Positions 1-8,797 of a stretch of DNA of 64,000 nucleotides are shown piece after piece. The notes beneath the pieces were generated by a model. It saw only the letters and a list, made by a program, of their open reading frames with translations. It had not been told where the DNA came from and ran no database searches. The stretch comes from Salinibaculum sp. SYNS191 (GTDB lineage Archaea > Halobacteriota > Halobacteria > Halobacteriales > Haloarculaceae), in assembly GCF_037338445.1 (NCBI RefSeq), contig NZ_CP147838.1, positions 1 to 64,000 on the forward strand, read 5' to 3'. Both the position numbers and the translations under genes were made by a program. Positions within the stretch are counted from its first letter, which is position 1, and each line of letters starts with the position of its first letter.

Positions 1-803
1 GGCCATGCCCGAAGTGGGTCGGACGCCCGACGAGACGCTGCTCGTGACGGGTATCGGCTGTTCGGGCAAGCTCAACAGCTACTTCGACTGTTACGGCTAC
101 CACTCGATTCACGGCCGCTCGCTCCCCATCGCGCGGGCAGCGAAGTTGGCTAATCCGGGACTGGAAGTCATCGCCGCCGGCGGTGACGGCGACGGGTACG
201 GCATCGGTGGCAACCACTTCATGCACACCGCCCGCGAGAACCACGACATCACCTACATCGTCTTCAACAACGAGATCTTCGGGCTGACGAAGGGCCAGAC
301 CTCACCCACCAGCCCGAAGGGCCACAAGTCGAAGACGCAACCCCACGGCAGCGCCAAGGACCCGGTGCGACCGCTCGCTGGCGTCGGGGTCGTCGTACGT
401 CGCGCGGACCGCCGCGGTCAATCCGCGGCAGGCGAAGGAGATTCTGCAGGAAGCGATCGAACACGACGGGTTCGCACACGTCGACTTCCTCACCCAGTGT
501 CCCACCTGGAACAAGGACGCCAAGGAGTACGTCCCCTACACCGACATCCAGGACGACGACGAGTTCGACTTCGACACCGGCGACCGGATGGAAGCCGCGG
601 AGATGATGTACGAGGCCGAGTCGCGACTCTGGGAGGGCGAGGTGCTGACCGGCCGCTTCTACCACGACGCCGACCGGCCGTCCTACGGCGCGGAGAAGCG
701 CAGCGTCGGCGAGATGCCCGAGGACCCGCTCGCGGAGCGGTACTTCGACGACGACGCCCAGTGGGAACGGACCGCGGACGAACTCATCGACCGGCACACG
801 TAG
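1..803 (+). CDS. korB: 2-oxoacid:ferredoxin oxidoreductase subunit beta (5' truncated, frameshifted)
   Basis: Thiamine-diphosphate subunit of a pyruvate/2-oxoglutarate:ferredoxin oxidoreductase, which decarboxylates 2-oxoacids to acyl-CoA and passes electrons to ferredoxin. The reading frame is already open at the window edge, so the N-terminus and the partner alpha gene lie upstream. The ThDP/Mg motif GDGDGYGIGGN and the following IFGLTKGQ are clear. Around base 374-380 the frame changes (net -2 or +1): upstream reads to ...KDPVRPL, and downstream the frame ending at 803 continues with ASGSSYVARTAAVNPRQ and family-like sequence to a natural C-terminus (ELIDRHT). Loss of a CT dinucleotide would restore it. 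I treat it as one gene with a likely sequence error. Whether the substrate is pyruvate or 2-oxoglutarate is not settled from this part. Confidence 0.9.
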
Positions 804-892
804 GCCGAACGACCCCCGTCGCCGGTAAGCCGACACTACACGGGTGTCGTCGGCCGGTTCCGGTGCGACGGCGGGAGTTTTTCGGTTCGGAA

Positions 893-902
893 GATATTTT
901 TT
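893..902 (+). promoter_or_regulatory. TATA box of the Lrp gene
   Basis: The AT run gatatttttt lies in GC-rich surroundings and is centred about 28 bases before the ATG at 925. This is the spacing expected for a leaderless haloarchaeal transcript. Confidence 0.5.
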
Positions 903-924
903 CTCCGGAGCAAAACATAGCCCT

Positions 925-1353
925 ATGAGCGCCGAGTCCACGGAGCAGCGGATTCTGTCGGTCCTGGAGGACGACGCCCAGGCGTCGTACGCCGAGATCG
1001 CAGAACGCGCAGGAGTGTCGAAACCGACGGTCAGAAAGTACATCCAGCGCCTCGAAGAGGAGGGCGTCATCGTCGGTTACTCTGCGGACGTGGACCCGAA
1101 GAAACTGTCCGGGCAGTCCATCGCCATCGTGGGGGTCGACGTCGAGAGCGAACGCTACGTCGAGGTGACGCGGGCGCTGAAGGACCTCGAATCCATCGAG
1201 GCGCTGTACACCTCCAGCGGCGACCACATGCTGATGGCCGAAATCCGCGCCAGTGACGGGGACGCACTCGGCGACGTCATCAACGAACACATCGCGTCGC
1301 TGGACGGCGTCAGCGCCGCGCACCCGTCCTTCCTCCAGGAACGACTCAAGTGA
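925..1353 (+). CDS. Lrp/AsnC family transcriptional regulator
   Basis: Small regulator of 142 residues with an N-terminal AsnC-type helix-turn-helix (RILSVLEDDAQASYAEIAERAGVS..., recognition helix near residues 25-45) followed by the RAM/ligand-binding domain (VGVDVE...LTSSGDHMLMAEI-like stretch). Lrp proteins sense amino acids or other small effectors and bind DNA as oligomers. The ATG at 925 is preferred to an in-frame start 81 bases upstream, because the domain begins right after it and a TATA box is positioned for a leaderless mRNA. It follows korB by about 120 bases and could regulate that locus, but this is inference. Confidence 0.85.
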   Translation: MSAESTEQRILSVLEDDAQASYAEIAERAGVSKPTVRKYIQRLEEEGVIVGYSADVDPKKLSGQSIAIVGVDVESERYVEVTRALKDLESIEALYTSSGDHMLMAEIRASDGDALGDVINEHIASLDGVSAAHPSFLQERLK

Positions 1354-1419
1354 CAGCGGGACCCCTCCCGGACCGGCGAAGCCTGACCTTTTTAGACGGT
1401 ACGTCACGGAGGAACCAAC

Positions 1420-2931
1420 ATGACTGACCGGCTGGTCCTGGGGAACGGGTCGCTGGGCTCGCGGCTCGTCAGGTCGCTGCTGGACCGGCCCGGCCGACTC
1501 CTGCTCGTCACGCCCGACGAGAACCGGGCGGACGTCTACGACGAGGACGTCACCGTCCACGTCGGTGACCCGACCGACAGGGAGACCCTGCAGGACCTGG
1601 CCCCCGTGGACGTCGTCATCGTCGCCGACGAGGACCCGACGGTGAACGTCGCCGCCGCCCGCGCCGCCCGCGAGGCGTTCCCCGACGCGCACCTCCTCGC
1701 CTACACCGGGTTCGACGCGACGCCGCAGAAAGCGACGCTCGAAACAGTCGCGGACACTATCGTCGACCCCGCGGCGACGCTCACCGACCACCTGCTCTCG
1801 CGGGTCAGCGACAGCGGACTCAAGGTCCGCCAGCTCGCCCGCGTCCTCCGCAGCATCGACCGCCTGGCCATCGTCACCCACGACAACCCCGACCCGGACG
1901 CCATCGCCAGCGCCGTCGCACTCGGCCGTATCGCCGAGCAGACCGACTGCACCGTCGACCTCTGCTACTACGGCGACATCACCCACCAGGAGAACCGGGC
2001 GTTCGTGAACCTGCTCGAGTTCGACCTCCGGAACCTGGAGCCGGACTCGCTTCTGGAGGCCTACGACGGGTTCGCGCTGGTCGACCACTCACGGCCGGGC
2101 GTCAACGACGGGCTGCCGGAAGACCTGCCCATCGACGTCGTCATCGACCACCATCCGCCGCGTGCGCCCGTCGAGGCGCGGTTCGTCGACCTCCGGAGCG
2201 GGGTGGGCGCGACGAGCACGCTGCTCGTGGACTACCTGGAGCGACTCGGGATACAGATGTCCGAGGACGTGGCGACGGGGCTGCTGTTCGGCATCCGGGT
2301 CGACACGCGGGAGTTCACCCGCGAGGTGTCCGCAGCCGACTTCGAGGCGGCGGCGCGGCTGTTGCCGGCAGCGGACCTCGGACTGCTGGAGCGCATCGAG
2401 TCGCCGAGCATCAGCGCCGAGACGTTCGACACCATCGGGAGCGCAATCCGGAACCGTCGCCAGGAGGGGCCGGTACTGCTGAGTTGCGTCGGCCGTATGC
2501 GCGACCGGGACTCGCTGGCCCAGGCCGCCGACCGCCTGCTCATGATGGAGGGCGTCTCGGCGACGCTCGTGTACGGCATCCAGGAGGGGACGATATACGT
2601 CTCGGGGCGCGCCCAGGGGATGGACGTGGACCTGGGCGAGGTGCTGCGCGACGCCTTTGGCCGCATCGGGAGCGCGGGCGGCCACGCCGACATGGCGGGG
2701 GCCCAGATAACCATGGGCGTCCTGGAGTCGGTCGAGGACCGCGACGAATCGCTCAGGGAGATCGTGGAGGCGGTCATCGCGGACCGGTTCCTCGAAGCCC
2801 TGGACGCCCAGACGGGCCAGACTGTCGCGCCGGTGTACGTGCCGGACGAGAGCGCCGACGAGTACCTCGTCGCCGAGGAGGAGCTGCCGGGTCGCGAGCC
2901 GGACGAGGCCGCAGCGGCCGACGAACCGTAG
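1420..2931 (+). CDS. TrkA-N/DHH-DHHA1 phosphoesterase family protein
   Basis: 503-residue fusion. Residues about 1-125 form a Rossmann TrkA-N (RCK) nucleotide-binding domain (LVLGNGSLGSRLV). Residues about 145-460 form a DHH phosphoesterase: DNPDPDAIAS, DHSRPG, DHHPP and the DHHA1 signature GGHADMAG are all present. DHH proteins cleave phosphodiester bonds in cyclic or linear dinucleotides or short RNAs using Mn2+. The RCK module suggests nucleotide or redox sensing. The acidic tail is disordered. The substrate cannot be told from sequence. It is followed after 40 bases by the CBS gene in the same direction, so the two may be co-transcribed. Confidence 0.85.
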   Translation: MTDRLVLGNGSLGSRLVRSLLDRPGRLLLVTPDENRADVYDEDVTVHVGDPTDRETLQDLAPVDVVIVADEDPTVNVAAARAAREAFPDAHLLAYTGFDATPQKATLETVADTIVDPAATLTDHLLSRVSDSGLKVRQLARVLRSIDRLAIVTHDNPDPDAIASAVALGRIAEQTDCTVDLCYYGDITHQENRAFVNLLEFDLRNLEPDSLLEAYDGFALVDHSRPGVNDGLPEDLPIDVVIDHHPPRAPVEARFVDLRSGVGATSTLLVDYLERLGIQMSEDVATGLLFGIRVDTREFTREVSAADFEAAARLLPAADLGLLERIESPSISAETFDTIGSAIRNRRQEGPVLLSCVGRMRDRDSLAQAADRLLMMEGVSATLVYGIQEGTIYVSGRAQGMDVDLGEVLRDAFGRIGSAGGHADMAGAQITMGVLESVEDRDESLREIVEAVIADRFLEALDAQTGQTVAPVYVPDESADEYLVAEEELPGREPDEAAAADEP

Positions 2932-2971
2932 CCGGGAGGCTTTTGTCGCCGTCGCCCGTTCGCTAGGGACG

Positions 2972-3766
2972 ATGGCAGACGAGGGGAAGCCGACCGTTCA
3001 GGACTACATGACCCGCGACGTCGCGACCGTGTCGCCGGACGACACAGTGGCGGAAGTGAGTCAGCGCATCGCCGAGAGCGACGAACACAGCGGTTTTCCG
3101 GTCTGTGACGGCCGCCACGTGGAGGGGTTCATCAGCGCGCGCGACCTCCTGCTGAGAGAGGACAGCGAACCGATATTCAAGGTGATGACGACGGACCTGC
3201 TGGTCGCGCACCCGGAGATGGCGCTGACAGACGCCGCGCGCGTCATCCTCCGGTCGGGCATCAGACGCCTGCCGGTTGTCGACGACGCCGGCAATCTCGT
3301 CGGCATCATCTCCAACGCCGATGTCATCCGCAGCCAGATAGAGCGCGCGACCCCCAGCAAGGTCGACAAGCTGATGCGGACGCTGGAGAACATCCACGGC
3401 GTCGAGGCCCGCGAGGAACGCCGCGACGTCAAACTGGCGGAACTGACGCCGACACAGGGGAAGGTCTACGCCGACGAACTGGAGGGCCGGCGGTACGAAC
3501 TCGAACGCGGCCTTGCAGAGCCGCTGGTCGTCATCGACAGCGAGGAGGCCTTCCTGCTGGCCGACGGCCACCACCGCGTGAAGGCCGCCAGCAAACTCGA
3601 TATCGAGGAGATGGACGCCTACGTCATCGTCATCGACGAACCGGTCGACCTCGGGATGGCGAAGACCGCGGAGAAGGAGAACCTCGAAACGATAGCCGAC
3701 ATCGAGGCGGTCGACTACGCCCACCACCCGCTCGTCGAGACGACGAAGCGACTGCAGGAAGGGTGA
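2972..3766 (+). CDS. CBS domain pair fused to ParB/SerK-like domain
   Basis: 264 residues. Two CBS domains (about 8-125: DYMTRDVATVSPDDTV and MTTDLLVAHPEMALTDA) bind adenine nucleotides in related proteins. A ParB/sulfiredoxin-fold domain follows (about 145-250) with the diagnostic DGHHRVKAA box. The archaeal free-serine kinase SerK has this same fold and box, so a small-molecule kinase is at least as likely as DNA partitioning; no DNA-binding helix-turn-helix of the chromosomal ParB type is visible. The start is the first ATG, after a 40-base gap from the DHH gene. Confidence 0.8.
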   Translation: MADEGKPTVQDYMTRDVATVSPDDTVAEVSQRIAESDEHSGFPVCDGRHVEGFISARDLLLREDSEPIFKVMTTDLLVAHPEMALTDAARVILRSGIRRLPVVDDAGNLVGIISNADVIRSQIERATPSKVDKLMRTLENIHGVEAREERRDVKLAELTPTQGKVYADELEGRRYELERGLAEPLVVIDSEEAFLLADGHHRVKAASKLDIEEMDAYVIVIDEPVDLGMAKTAEKENLETIADIEAVDYAHHPLVETTKRLQEG

Positions 3767-3797
3767 CCCGGGACTGGGCCACCCCGCCACGACCACC

Positions 3798-3836
3798 GCT
3801 CGTCTCCCGGCGATGAGGTCGCTCGTCTCCCGGCGA
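3798..3836 (+). repeat. Short tandem direct repeat
   Basis: gctcgtctcccggcga occurs twice, at 3798-3813 and 3821-3836 (23-base period), in the 172-base gap before the acyl-CoA synthetase gene. No function is evident. Confidence 0.5.
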
Positions 3837-3938
3837 GTGTCAACGCCCTGTCCCATGAGAATGTCCCACGGCGTGGGGACGCGGCCCGGAGACTGAGAAA
3901 ACCCGAGCGTTTTTGTCCCGCGTGTATGAGAATCTATT

Positions 3939-5549
3939 ATGCAGAAACCCCTCGTAGTAACAGAGTTTCTGGACCGGGCACGGAAGTACTACGGCGACCA
4001 GGAGGCAGTGGTCGCGACGACCGGTGAACGGTACTCCTACGACGAACTGGCCGAGCGCGCGGACCGCTTCTCTGCCGCCCTGCAGGAGAAGGGCATCGGC
4101 AAGGGCGACCGCGTGGCGGTGCTGGACCCCAACACGCACTACCACCTCGAAGCCGCCTACGGCGCGATGCAGATCGGTGCCGTCCACACGCCGCTGAACT
4201 ACCGGCTCATCCCCGAGGACTACGAGTACATCCTCAGCGACGCCGGCGTGGACGTCATCGTCGCCGACTACGACTTCGCGGAGAAGGTGGAGGCAATCCG
4301 CGACGAGGTGCCCACGGAGACGTTCATCACGAACGACGCCGACGCCGTCGATGGCGACTGGGAGTCCTTCGACGATCTGCTGGCCGAGGCTGGGACCGAC
4401 TACGAGCGCCCCGAGATGGCCGAGGACGAGATAATCACCATCAACTACACCTCCGGCACGACGGGCGACCCGAAGGGCGTCTGTCGCACCCACCGCACCG
4501 AGACGCTGCACGCCTACCTCGTGACGATGTACCACGAGATTACCGACGACGACGTGTACCTCTGGACGCTCCCGATGTTCCACGTCAACGGCTGGGGACA
4601 CATCTACGCCGTCACGGGGGCCGGCGCGAAGCACATCTGTACGCGTGGCATCGACGCCGGCGAAATCGTCGACACCATCACCAGCGAAGACGTCTCCTTC
4701 CTCTGTGCGGCCCCGACGGTCCTGAACCAGCTCATCGACTACTACAACGAGAACGACGAACCGCCGATGACCGGCGACAACGACGTGCGCGTGACGACGG
4801 CGGGCAGCGCCCCGCCCGAGGCCACCATCCGCGACGTCGAGGACGACTTCGGCTGGTACCTCAAGCACCTCTACGGCGCGACCGAAACCGGCCCGCTCAT
4901 CACCATCTCCGACGCCAAGCGCCGCATCAACGAGGAGACCCGCTTCGACATCAAGAAACGGCAGGGGATGGGCGTCCACGGCACCGACGTCCGCGTGGTC
5001 GACGAGGACGGCAACGACGTCCCGCGGGACGACCAGACAATCGGCGAAATCGTCGTCCGCGGCAACCAGGTGATGGACCGCTACTGGAACAAGCCCGAGG
5101 AGACCGAGGCGGCGTTCAACGACCGCGTCGAGGGCTACTACCACATGGGCGACCTCGCCACCGTCGACGAGAACGGGATGGTAGCCATCCAGGACCGCAA
5201 GAAGGACATCATCATCTCCGGCGGGGAGAACATCTCCAGCCTCGAACTGGAGGACACGCTCTTCGACCACCCCGACGTCTCCGACGTCGCCATCATTCCC
5301 TCGCCCAGTGACGAGTGGGGCGAGACACCGAAGGCCTTCGTCGTGCCGGAGACCGGCGACCCCGAGAACCCCGGTGTGACCGAGGAGGAACTCCAGGAGT
5401 TCACCTCGGAACGGCTCGCCCGCTACAAGATCGTCCGCCGGTTCGAGTTCGTCGCGGAACTCCCGACGACGGCCACCGGCAAGGTCCAGAAGTACGAACT
5501 CCGCGAGCAGGAGTGGGACGACGAGGACCGGATGGTCGGCCAGGGATAA
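3939..5549 (+). CDS. AMP-dependent acyl-CoA synthetase (medium/long-chain acyl-CoA ligase type)
   Basis: 536-residue ANL-superfamily enzyme that activates a carboxylic acid through an acyl-AMP to its CoA ester. The P-loop (YTSGTTGDPKG, about residue 170), the YGATE motif of the large domain, the YYHMGDLA hinge-adjacent segment and the C-terminal catalytic lysine in TTATGKVQKYELR are all intact, at normal length. The sequence pattern is closest to AlkK-type fatty acyl-CoA ligases, but the chain length cannot be read from sequence. The ATG at 3939 starts directly with the family N-terminus and is preceded by an AT-rich stretch. Confidence 0.9.
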   Translation: MQKPLVVTEFLDRARKYYGDQEAVVATTGERYSYDELAERADRFSAALQEKGIGKGDRVAVLDPNTHYHLEAAYGAMQIGAVHTPLNYRLIPEDYEYILSDAGVDVIVADYDFAEKVEAIRDEVPTETFITNDADAVDGDWESFDDLLAEAGTDYERPEMAEDEIITINYTSGTTGDPKGVCRTHRTETLHAYLVTMYHEITDDDVYLWTLPMFHVNGWGHIYAVTGAGAKHICTRGIDAGEIVDTITSEDVSFLCAAPTVLNQLIDYYNENDEPPMTGDNDVRVTTAGSAPPEATIRDVEDDFGWYLKHLYGATETGPLITISDAKRRINEETRFDIKKRQGMGVHGTDVRVVDEDGNDVPRDDQTIGEIVVRGNQVMDRYWNKPEETEAAFNDRVEGYYHMGDLATVDENGMVAIQDRKKDIIISGGENISSLELEDTLFDHPDVSDVAIIPSPSDEWGETPKAFVVPETGDPENPGVTEEELQEFTSERLARYKIVRRFEFVAELPTTATGKVQKYELREQEWDDEDRMVGQG

Positions 5550-5582
5550 CGGAGCGACTCGACAACTCGACCGGAATCGGTG

Positions 5583-5846
5583 CTACTCTCCTGCGGTGTC
5601 GTACTCGCTGGCGACGTACCGGACCGCCAGCAGCAGGACACCGAGAATCGTCCCGACCGTCACCATCCCGTAGAGGGCCATCCCGAACGGCGTCGGCGGC
5701 ATCTCGACGAGCATGAACAGCTTCGGGTCGATGTCGGCCGGGCGGATGAGCCCGATGACGTAGCCGAAGACGCCGGTCAACAGGACCAGCAGACTGTAGA
5801 GCACGACGACGAACTGCGGGCCCTCCCACTTCTCTGTGGCGTGCAT
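5583..5846 (-). CDS. Small two-helix membrane protein of the oxidase cluster (DUF7520-like)
   Basis: 87 residues with two predicted membrane helices (about 12-34 and 58-78) joined by an acidic/proline loop (PADIDPKLF...MPPTPFG). It lies downstream of coxA in the same orientation. From memory it resembles the haloarchaeal DUF7520 family found beside cytochrome oxidase genes. It is probably an accessory or assembly factor; no catalytic motif is visible. Confidence 0.7.
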   Translation of the reverse strand: MHATEKWEGPQFVVVLYSLLVLLTGVFGYVIGLIRPADIDPKLFMLVEMPPTPFGMALYGMVTVGTILGVLLLAVRYVASEYDTAGE

Positions 5847-5905
5847 CGGACTCCAATTAGACCCGGAGACGAATAGGCTTTACACGTCCCGGCCGTTGCT
5901 TGGGT

Positions 5906-5998
5906 ATGGCCGAGAAAGACCTGCTCATGCTCGTGCTGGGCGGCATCGCCCTGATGATGTTTCTGACGGGTATCGTGCTCGTCGTGAACGCCGCGTAA
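5906..5998 (+). CDS. 30-residue single-pass membrane peptide next to coxA
   Basis: ATG at 5906 to TAA at 5996-5998 encodes 30 residues: a short charged head (MAEKD) followed by one hydrophobic helix ending in VVNAA. It lies between the DUF7520-like gene and coxA, on the opposite strand to both. Haloarchaeal and Thermus oxidases carry one-helix subunits of this size (CbaD/subunit IIa type), so a role in the oxidase complex is plausible but unproven. Confidence 0.5.
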   Translation: MAEKDLLMLVLGGIALMMFLTGIVLVVNAA

Positions 5999-6013
5999 AA
6001 TACGGACTGTCCG

Positions 6014-7834
6014 TCAGTTATCCTGTGCGTCCTCGTCCGCCGCAGCGGCCGCGTCCTCCGCGACCGGTTCGCCGCCGTCGGTGGCGACTTCGTCCTCTTC
6101 GCCGCCGTCGGTGAGGGCCGTCGAAATCTTGTCGCCGTACCAGTCGAACTCCTTGGTCTTCTGGCCGGTCTCCGCGAGGTCCCACGGGTCGCTCTCGTTG
6201 ACCTCGGGGCCTTCGAGCCAGGACTGCACGAAGTTCCAGACGAAGATGATCTGCCCGATGAGCAGGATGATCGCGCCCACGGAGGCCGCCTGGTGCATCA
6301 GCGTCACGAGGTCCAGCGACGCGATGGCGGCGTCGAACTGGTAGGTCGCGTACCGCCGCGGCATGCCCAGGTAGCCCAGCGCCAGCATGGCGAAGAAGGT
6401 CACGTTGGTGCCGACCATCGACAGCCAGAAGTGTGCCTTCCCGAGTTTCTTCTGGTACATCTTCCCGGTGAAGATGGGGAACCAGTAGTACAGGCCGGCG
6501 AAGGCGGCGAAGCCGATAGCCCCCATGACGATGTAGTGGAAGTGACCGACCACGTAGTAGGTGTCGTGGAGGATGAGGTCGACGGGGACGGTGGCGAGGA
6601 AGACGCCGGTGATGCCGCCGATGATGAAGTTCGAGACGAAGCCGATACAGAACAGCATCGGCGTCGTCAGCCGCAGGCGCCCGTTCCACATCGTCGTAAT
6701 CCAGTTGAACGTCTTGACGGCACTGGGCACTGCGATTGCCAGCGAGACCGCCATGAAACTCGCCTGGAGGCGCGGGTCCATCCCGGTCGAGAACATGTGG
6801 TGGGCCCAGACGCCGAAGGAGAGGACGCCGATGGCGAGCGTCGAGTAGACGACGAACTTGAAGCCGAACAGCTTCCGGCCGGCGAACTTGGGGAGCACGA
6901 GACTCACGATACCCATCGGGGGTAACACGAGGATGTACACCTCGGGGTGGCCGAAGAACCAGAACAGGTGTTGCCACAGTATCGGGCCGCCGCCCTCCAC
7001 CGCGAAGAACAGCGTGCCGAGGTTCCGGTCCATCAGCAGCATGACGAGCGCGCTGCCCAGCAGCGGGAACGCGAATAGGATGAGGCCGGACTGGGTGAGG
7101 ATGGTCCACGAGAAGATGTCCAGATTGGCCCAGGAGACGTCGTCACCGCGCTCGGTGAAGATGGTCGCGATGAAGTTGATCGCACCCATCGTCGCTGAGA
7201 CGCCTGTCAGGTGTAACCCGAGCAGCATCAGGTCGACGCCGGGGTTGACCTGCTCGACCGAAAGCGGCGTGTACATCGTCCAGGAGGTCTGTGCCGCCTC
7301 TATCGCGCCGGCCGTCACCGGTTCGAGGAAGAAGCCGCCCCAGATGAGTAGTGCACCGGGTGGCAGCAGCCAGAAGGCGATGGCGTTGATGCGGGGGAAG
7401 GCCATGTCGTCCGCGCCGATGAGCAGCGGGACGAAGTAGTTCGCGAAGGCGGCGATGATGGGCGTTCCGAAGAGAAACAGCATCGTGATGCCGTGACTCG
7501 TCAGAATCGCGTTGTAGAAGTTGTTGCCGAAGACGGCCCCTTCGGGCGTGATGAGCTGGAGGCGGATGCCGACCGCCATCAGGCCGCCGACGACGAAGGC
7601 GATGATGGCGTACAGCCCGTAGAGCATGCCGATGTCCTTGTGGTCGACAGTCGTGAACCACCGAATCAGTCCCGACGGCTTCTCCTCGTGTGCGACTCCG
7701 GTCTCGCCGCCGTAGACGCCACCGCCGGCGAGTGGCGTGTACGACCGCCAGTCCTCGATGCGTGTCAGTAGGACGACGACGCCTATCAGCAGAATCCCCA
7801 TAAGCGCCGTCAGTAGAAGCTGTTCTCCTGCCAT
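6014..7834 (-). CDS. coxA: Cytochrome c oxidase subunit I (heme-copper oxidase)
   Basis: 606 residues, catalytic subunit of an aa3-type terminal oxidase that reduces O2 to water and pumps protons. About 12-13 membrane helices are visible. The heme a ligand in LTSHGITMLF, the CuB/Tyr motif WFFGHPEVY (with the A1-type glutamate), the AHHMFSTGMDPR CuB histidines and the paired heme ligands in VVGHFHYI are all intact. An acidic Ala/Glu/Asp tail of about 40 residues is typical of halophiles. Subunits II and III are not in the window. The adjacent small membrane genes are probably assembly or accessory proteins. Confidence 0.96.
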   Translation of the reverse strand: MAGEQLLLTALMGILLIGVVVLLTRIEDWRSYTPLAGGGVYGGETGVAHEEKPSGLIRWFTTVDHKDIGMLYGLYAIIAFVVGGLMAVGIRLQLITPEGAVFGNNFYNAILTSHGITMLFLFGTPIIAAFANYFVPLLIGADDMAFPRINAIAFWLLPPGALLIWGGFFLEPVTAGAIEAAQTSWTMYTPLSVEQVNPGVDLMLLGLHLTGVSATMGAINFIATIFTERGDDVSWANLDIFSWTILTQSGLILFAFPLLGSALVMLLMDRNLGTLFFAVEGGGPILWQHLFWFFGHPEVYILVLPPMGIVSLVLPKFAGRKLFGFKFVVYSTLAIGVLSFGVWAHHMFSTGMDPRLQASFMAVSLAIAVPSAVKTFNWITTMWNGRLRLTTPMLFCIGFVSNFIIGGITGVFLATVPVDLILHDTYYVVGHFHYIVMGAIGFAAFAGLYYWFPIFTGKMYQKKLGKAHFWLSMVGTNVTFFAMLALGYLGMPRRYATYQFDAAIASLDLVTLMHQAASVGAIILLIGQIIFVWNFVQSWLEGPEVNESDPWDLAETGQKTKEFDWYGDKISTALTDGGEEDEVATDGGEPVAEDAAAAADEDAQDN

Positions 7835-7987
7835 GGATTCCCTTCAGGACTACAGGGTTATCAAAGCTTAGGTTCCGCCCGTACCGGAAGGCCGCGGCGG
7901 CTTCGAGACCGCCGCTCGCCGGGGTGTCAGCCCCTGAGAAGGGATGTGTCGAGAACCTTCCGTGAAACCGTCGGCGGTGACCGTCGA

Positions 7988-8236
7988 CTACTCTTCGGCG
8001 GCCGCTTCCTCGGCCTTCTCTGCCTTCGAGACGGCCCGGCCCGAGTAGTAGGTCAGGACCATCAGGCCGATGCCGGAGAGGGCGATGATGGCGAGCTGGA
8101 TGCTGGAGATGACGCTGTCGAATCCAAAGGGTGTGAACACGATGAACGCCACGAAAAAGAACGCCAGGATGATGAACGGGATGACGTTGACCGTGAGGTC
8201 GAGCAGTGTTTCACGGTCGAACACTTTCTCTGACAT
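7988..8236 (-). CDS. Small membrane protein, DUF6684-like
   Basis: 82 residues with two membrane helices (about 17-38 and 48-68), an N-terminal MSEKVFDRETLLDL and an Ala/Glu-rich tail. It is in the same orientation as coxA, 150 bases upstream of it. It resembles a haloarchaeal family (DUF6684, from memory) found with cytochrome oxidase genes. The function is unknown, presumably oxidase related. Confidence 0.75.
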   Translation of the reverse strand: MSEKVFDRETLLDLTVNVIPFIILAFFFVAFIVFTPFGFDSVISSIQLAIIALSGIGLMVLTYYSGRAVSKAEKAEEAAAEE

Positions 8237-8276
8237 GGATGCCCTTTCGGCCGACCGCGTAAATAGCGTGTTGGTT

Positions 8277-8705
8277 TCAGGCCAGGTCCTCGCCCAGCAG
8301 CCACAGCGTCGCGGCGACGCCCAGCATGACTACCGAGGCGGCGAGAATCGACGTGCCCCGGTAGACGAACGGCCGGGCGGGGTCAAGCAACGCTTCCACC
8401 GAGAGTGCGGAGGGTTCGATGTTCAGCCCGACGGCGAGTCCCCCCAGGACGGCGAGTATCGCGGCGATGACACCGAGGGAGAGCCAGGTCCGGGAGACGT
8501 ACGCCGACTCCTTCAGGATGCCGGCGACCGTGCCCCCGAACAGCAGGAGCCCGCCGACAGTTATCGGGAAGATGCCGAGGACGACGCCGATCTCCGAGAT
8601 GACGAAGCCGAACGCGACCAGCATCGGCCACGGGCTCGCCTTCCGGTACTGCTCGCTGAGGCCGGGACTCACCTCGCCGACGTCGTCGCCCACCTCGTCA
8701 CTCAT
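8277..8705 (-). CDS. Four-helix membrane protein of the oxidase cluster (DUF7541-like)
   Basis: 142 residues when started at the ATG at 8705; a longer frame upstream adds only basic, non-family sequence. A soluble acidic head (MSDEVGDDVGEVSPGLSEQYRKASPWP) is followed by about four membrane helices. It is in the same orientation as the DUF6684-like gene and coxA, 40 bases upstream of the former, so these three probably form an operon. No known catalytic motif. Confidence 0.75.
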   Translation of the reverse strand: MSDEVGDDVGEVSPGLSEQYRKASPWPMLVAFGFVISEIGVVLGIFPITVGGLLLFGGTVAGILKESAYVSRTWLSLGVIAAILAVLGGLAVGLNIEPSALSVEALLDPARPFVYRGTSILAASVVMLGVAATLWLLGEDLA

Positions 8706-8797
8706 GGACGCACATAGGGAATCGAGAAGCAAGTGTCCATCGCTCCGGCCGCGGAGCCCCACAAAGTATTAGTCACGCATCGGCATGTTCCAAGTTA

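Noticed and set aside
588..803. Separate 71-codon gene after korB
   Set aside because: It is the frameshifted C-terminal part of korB; family sequence continues upstream in the same frame to about base 380.
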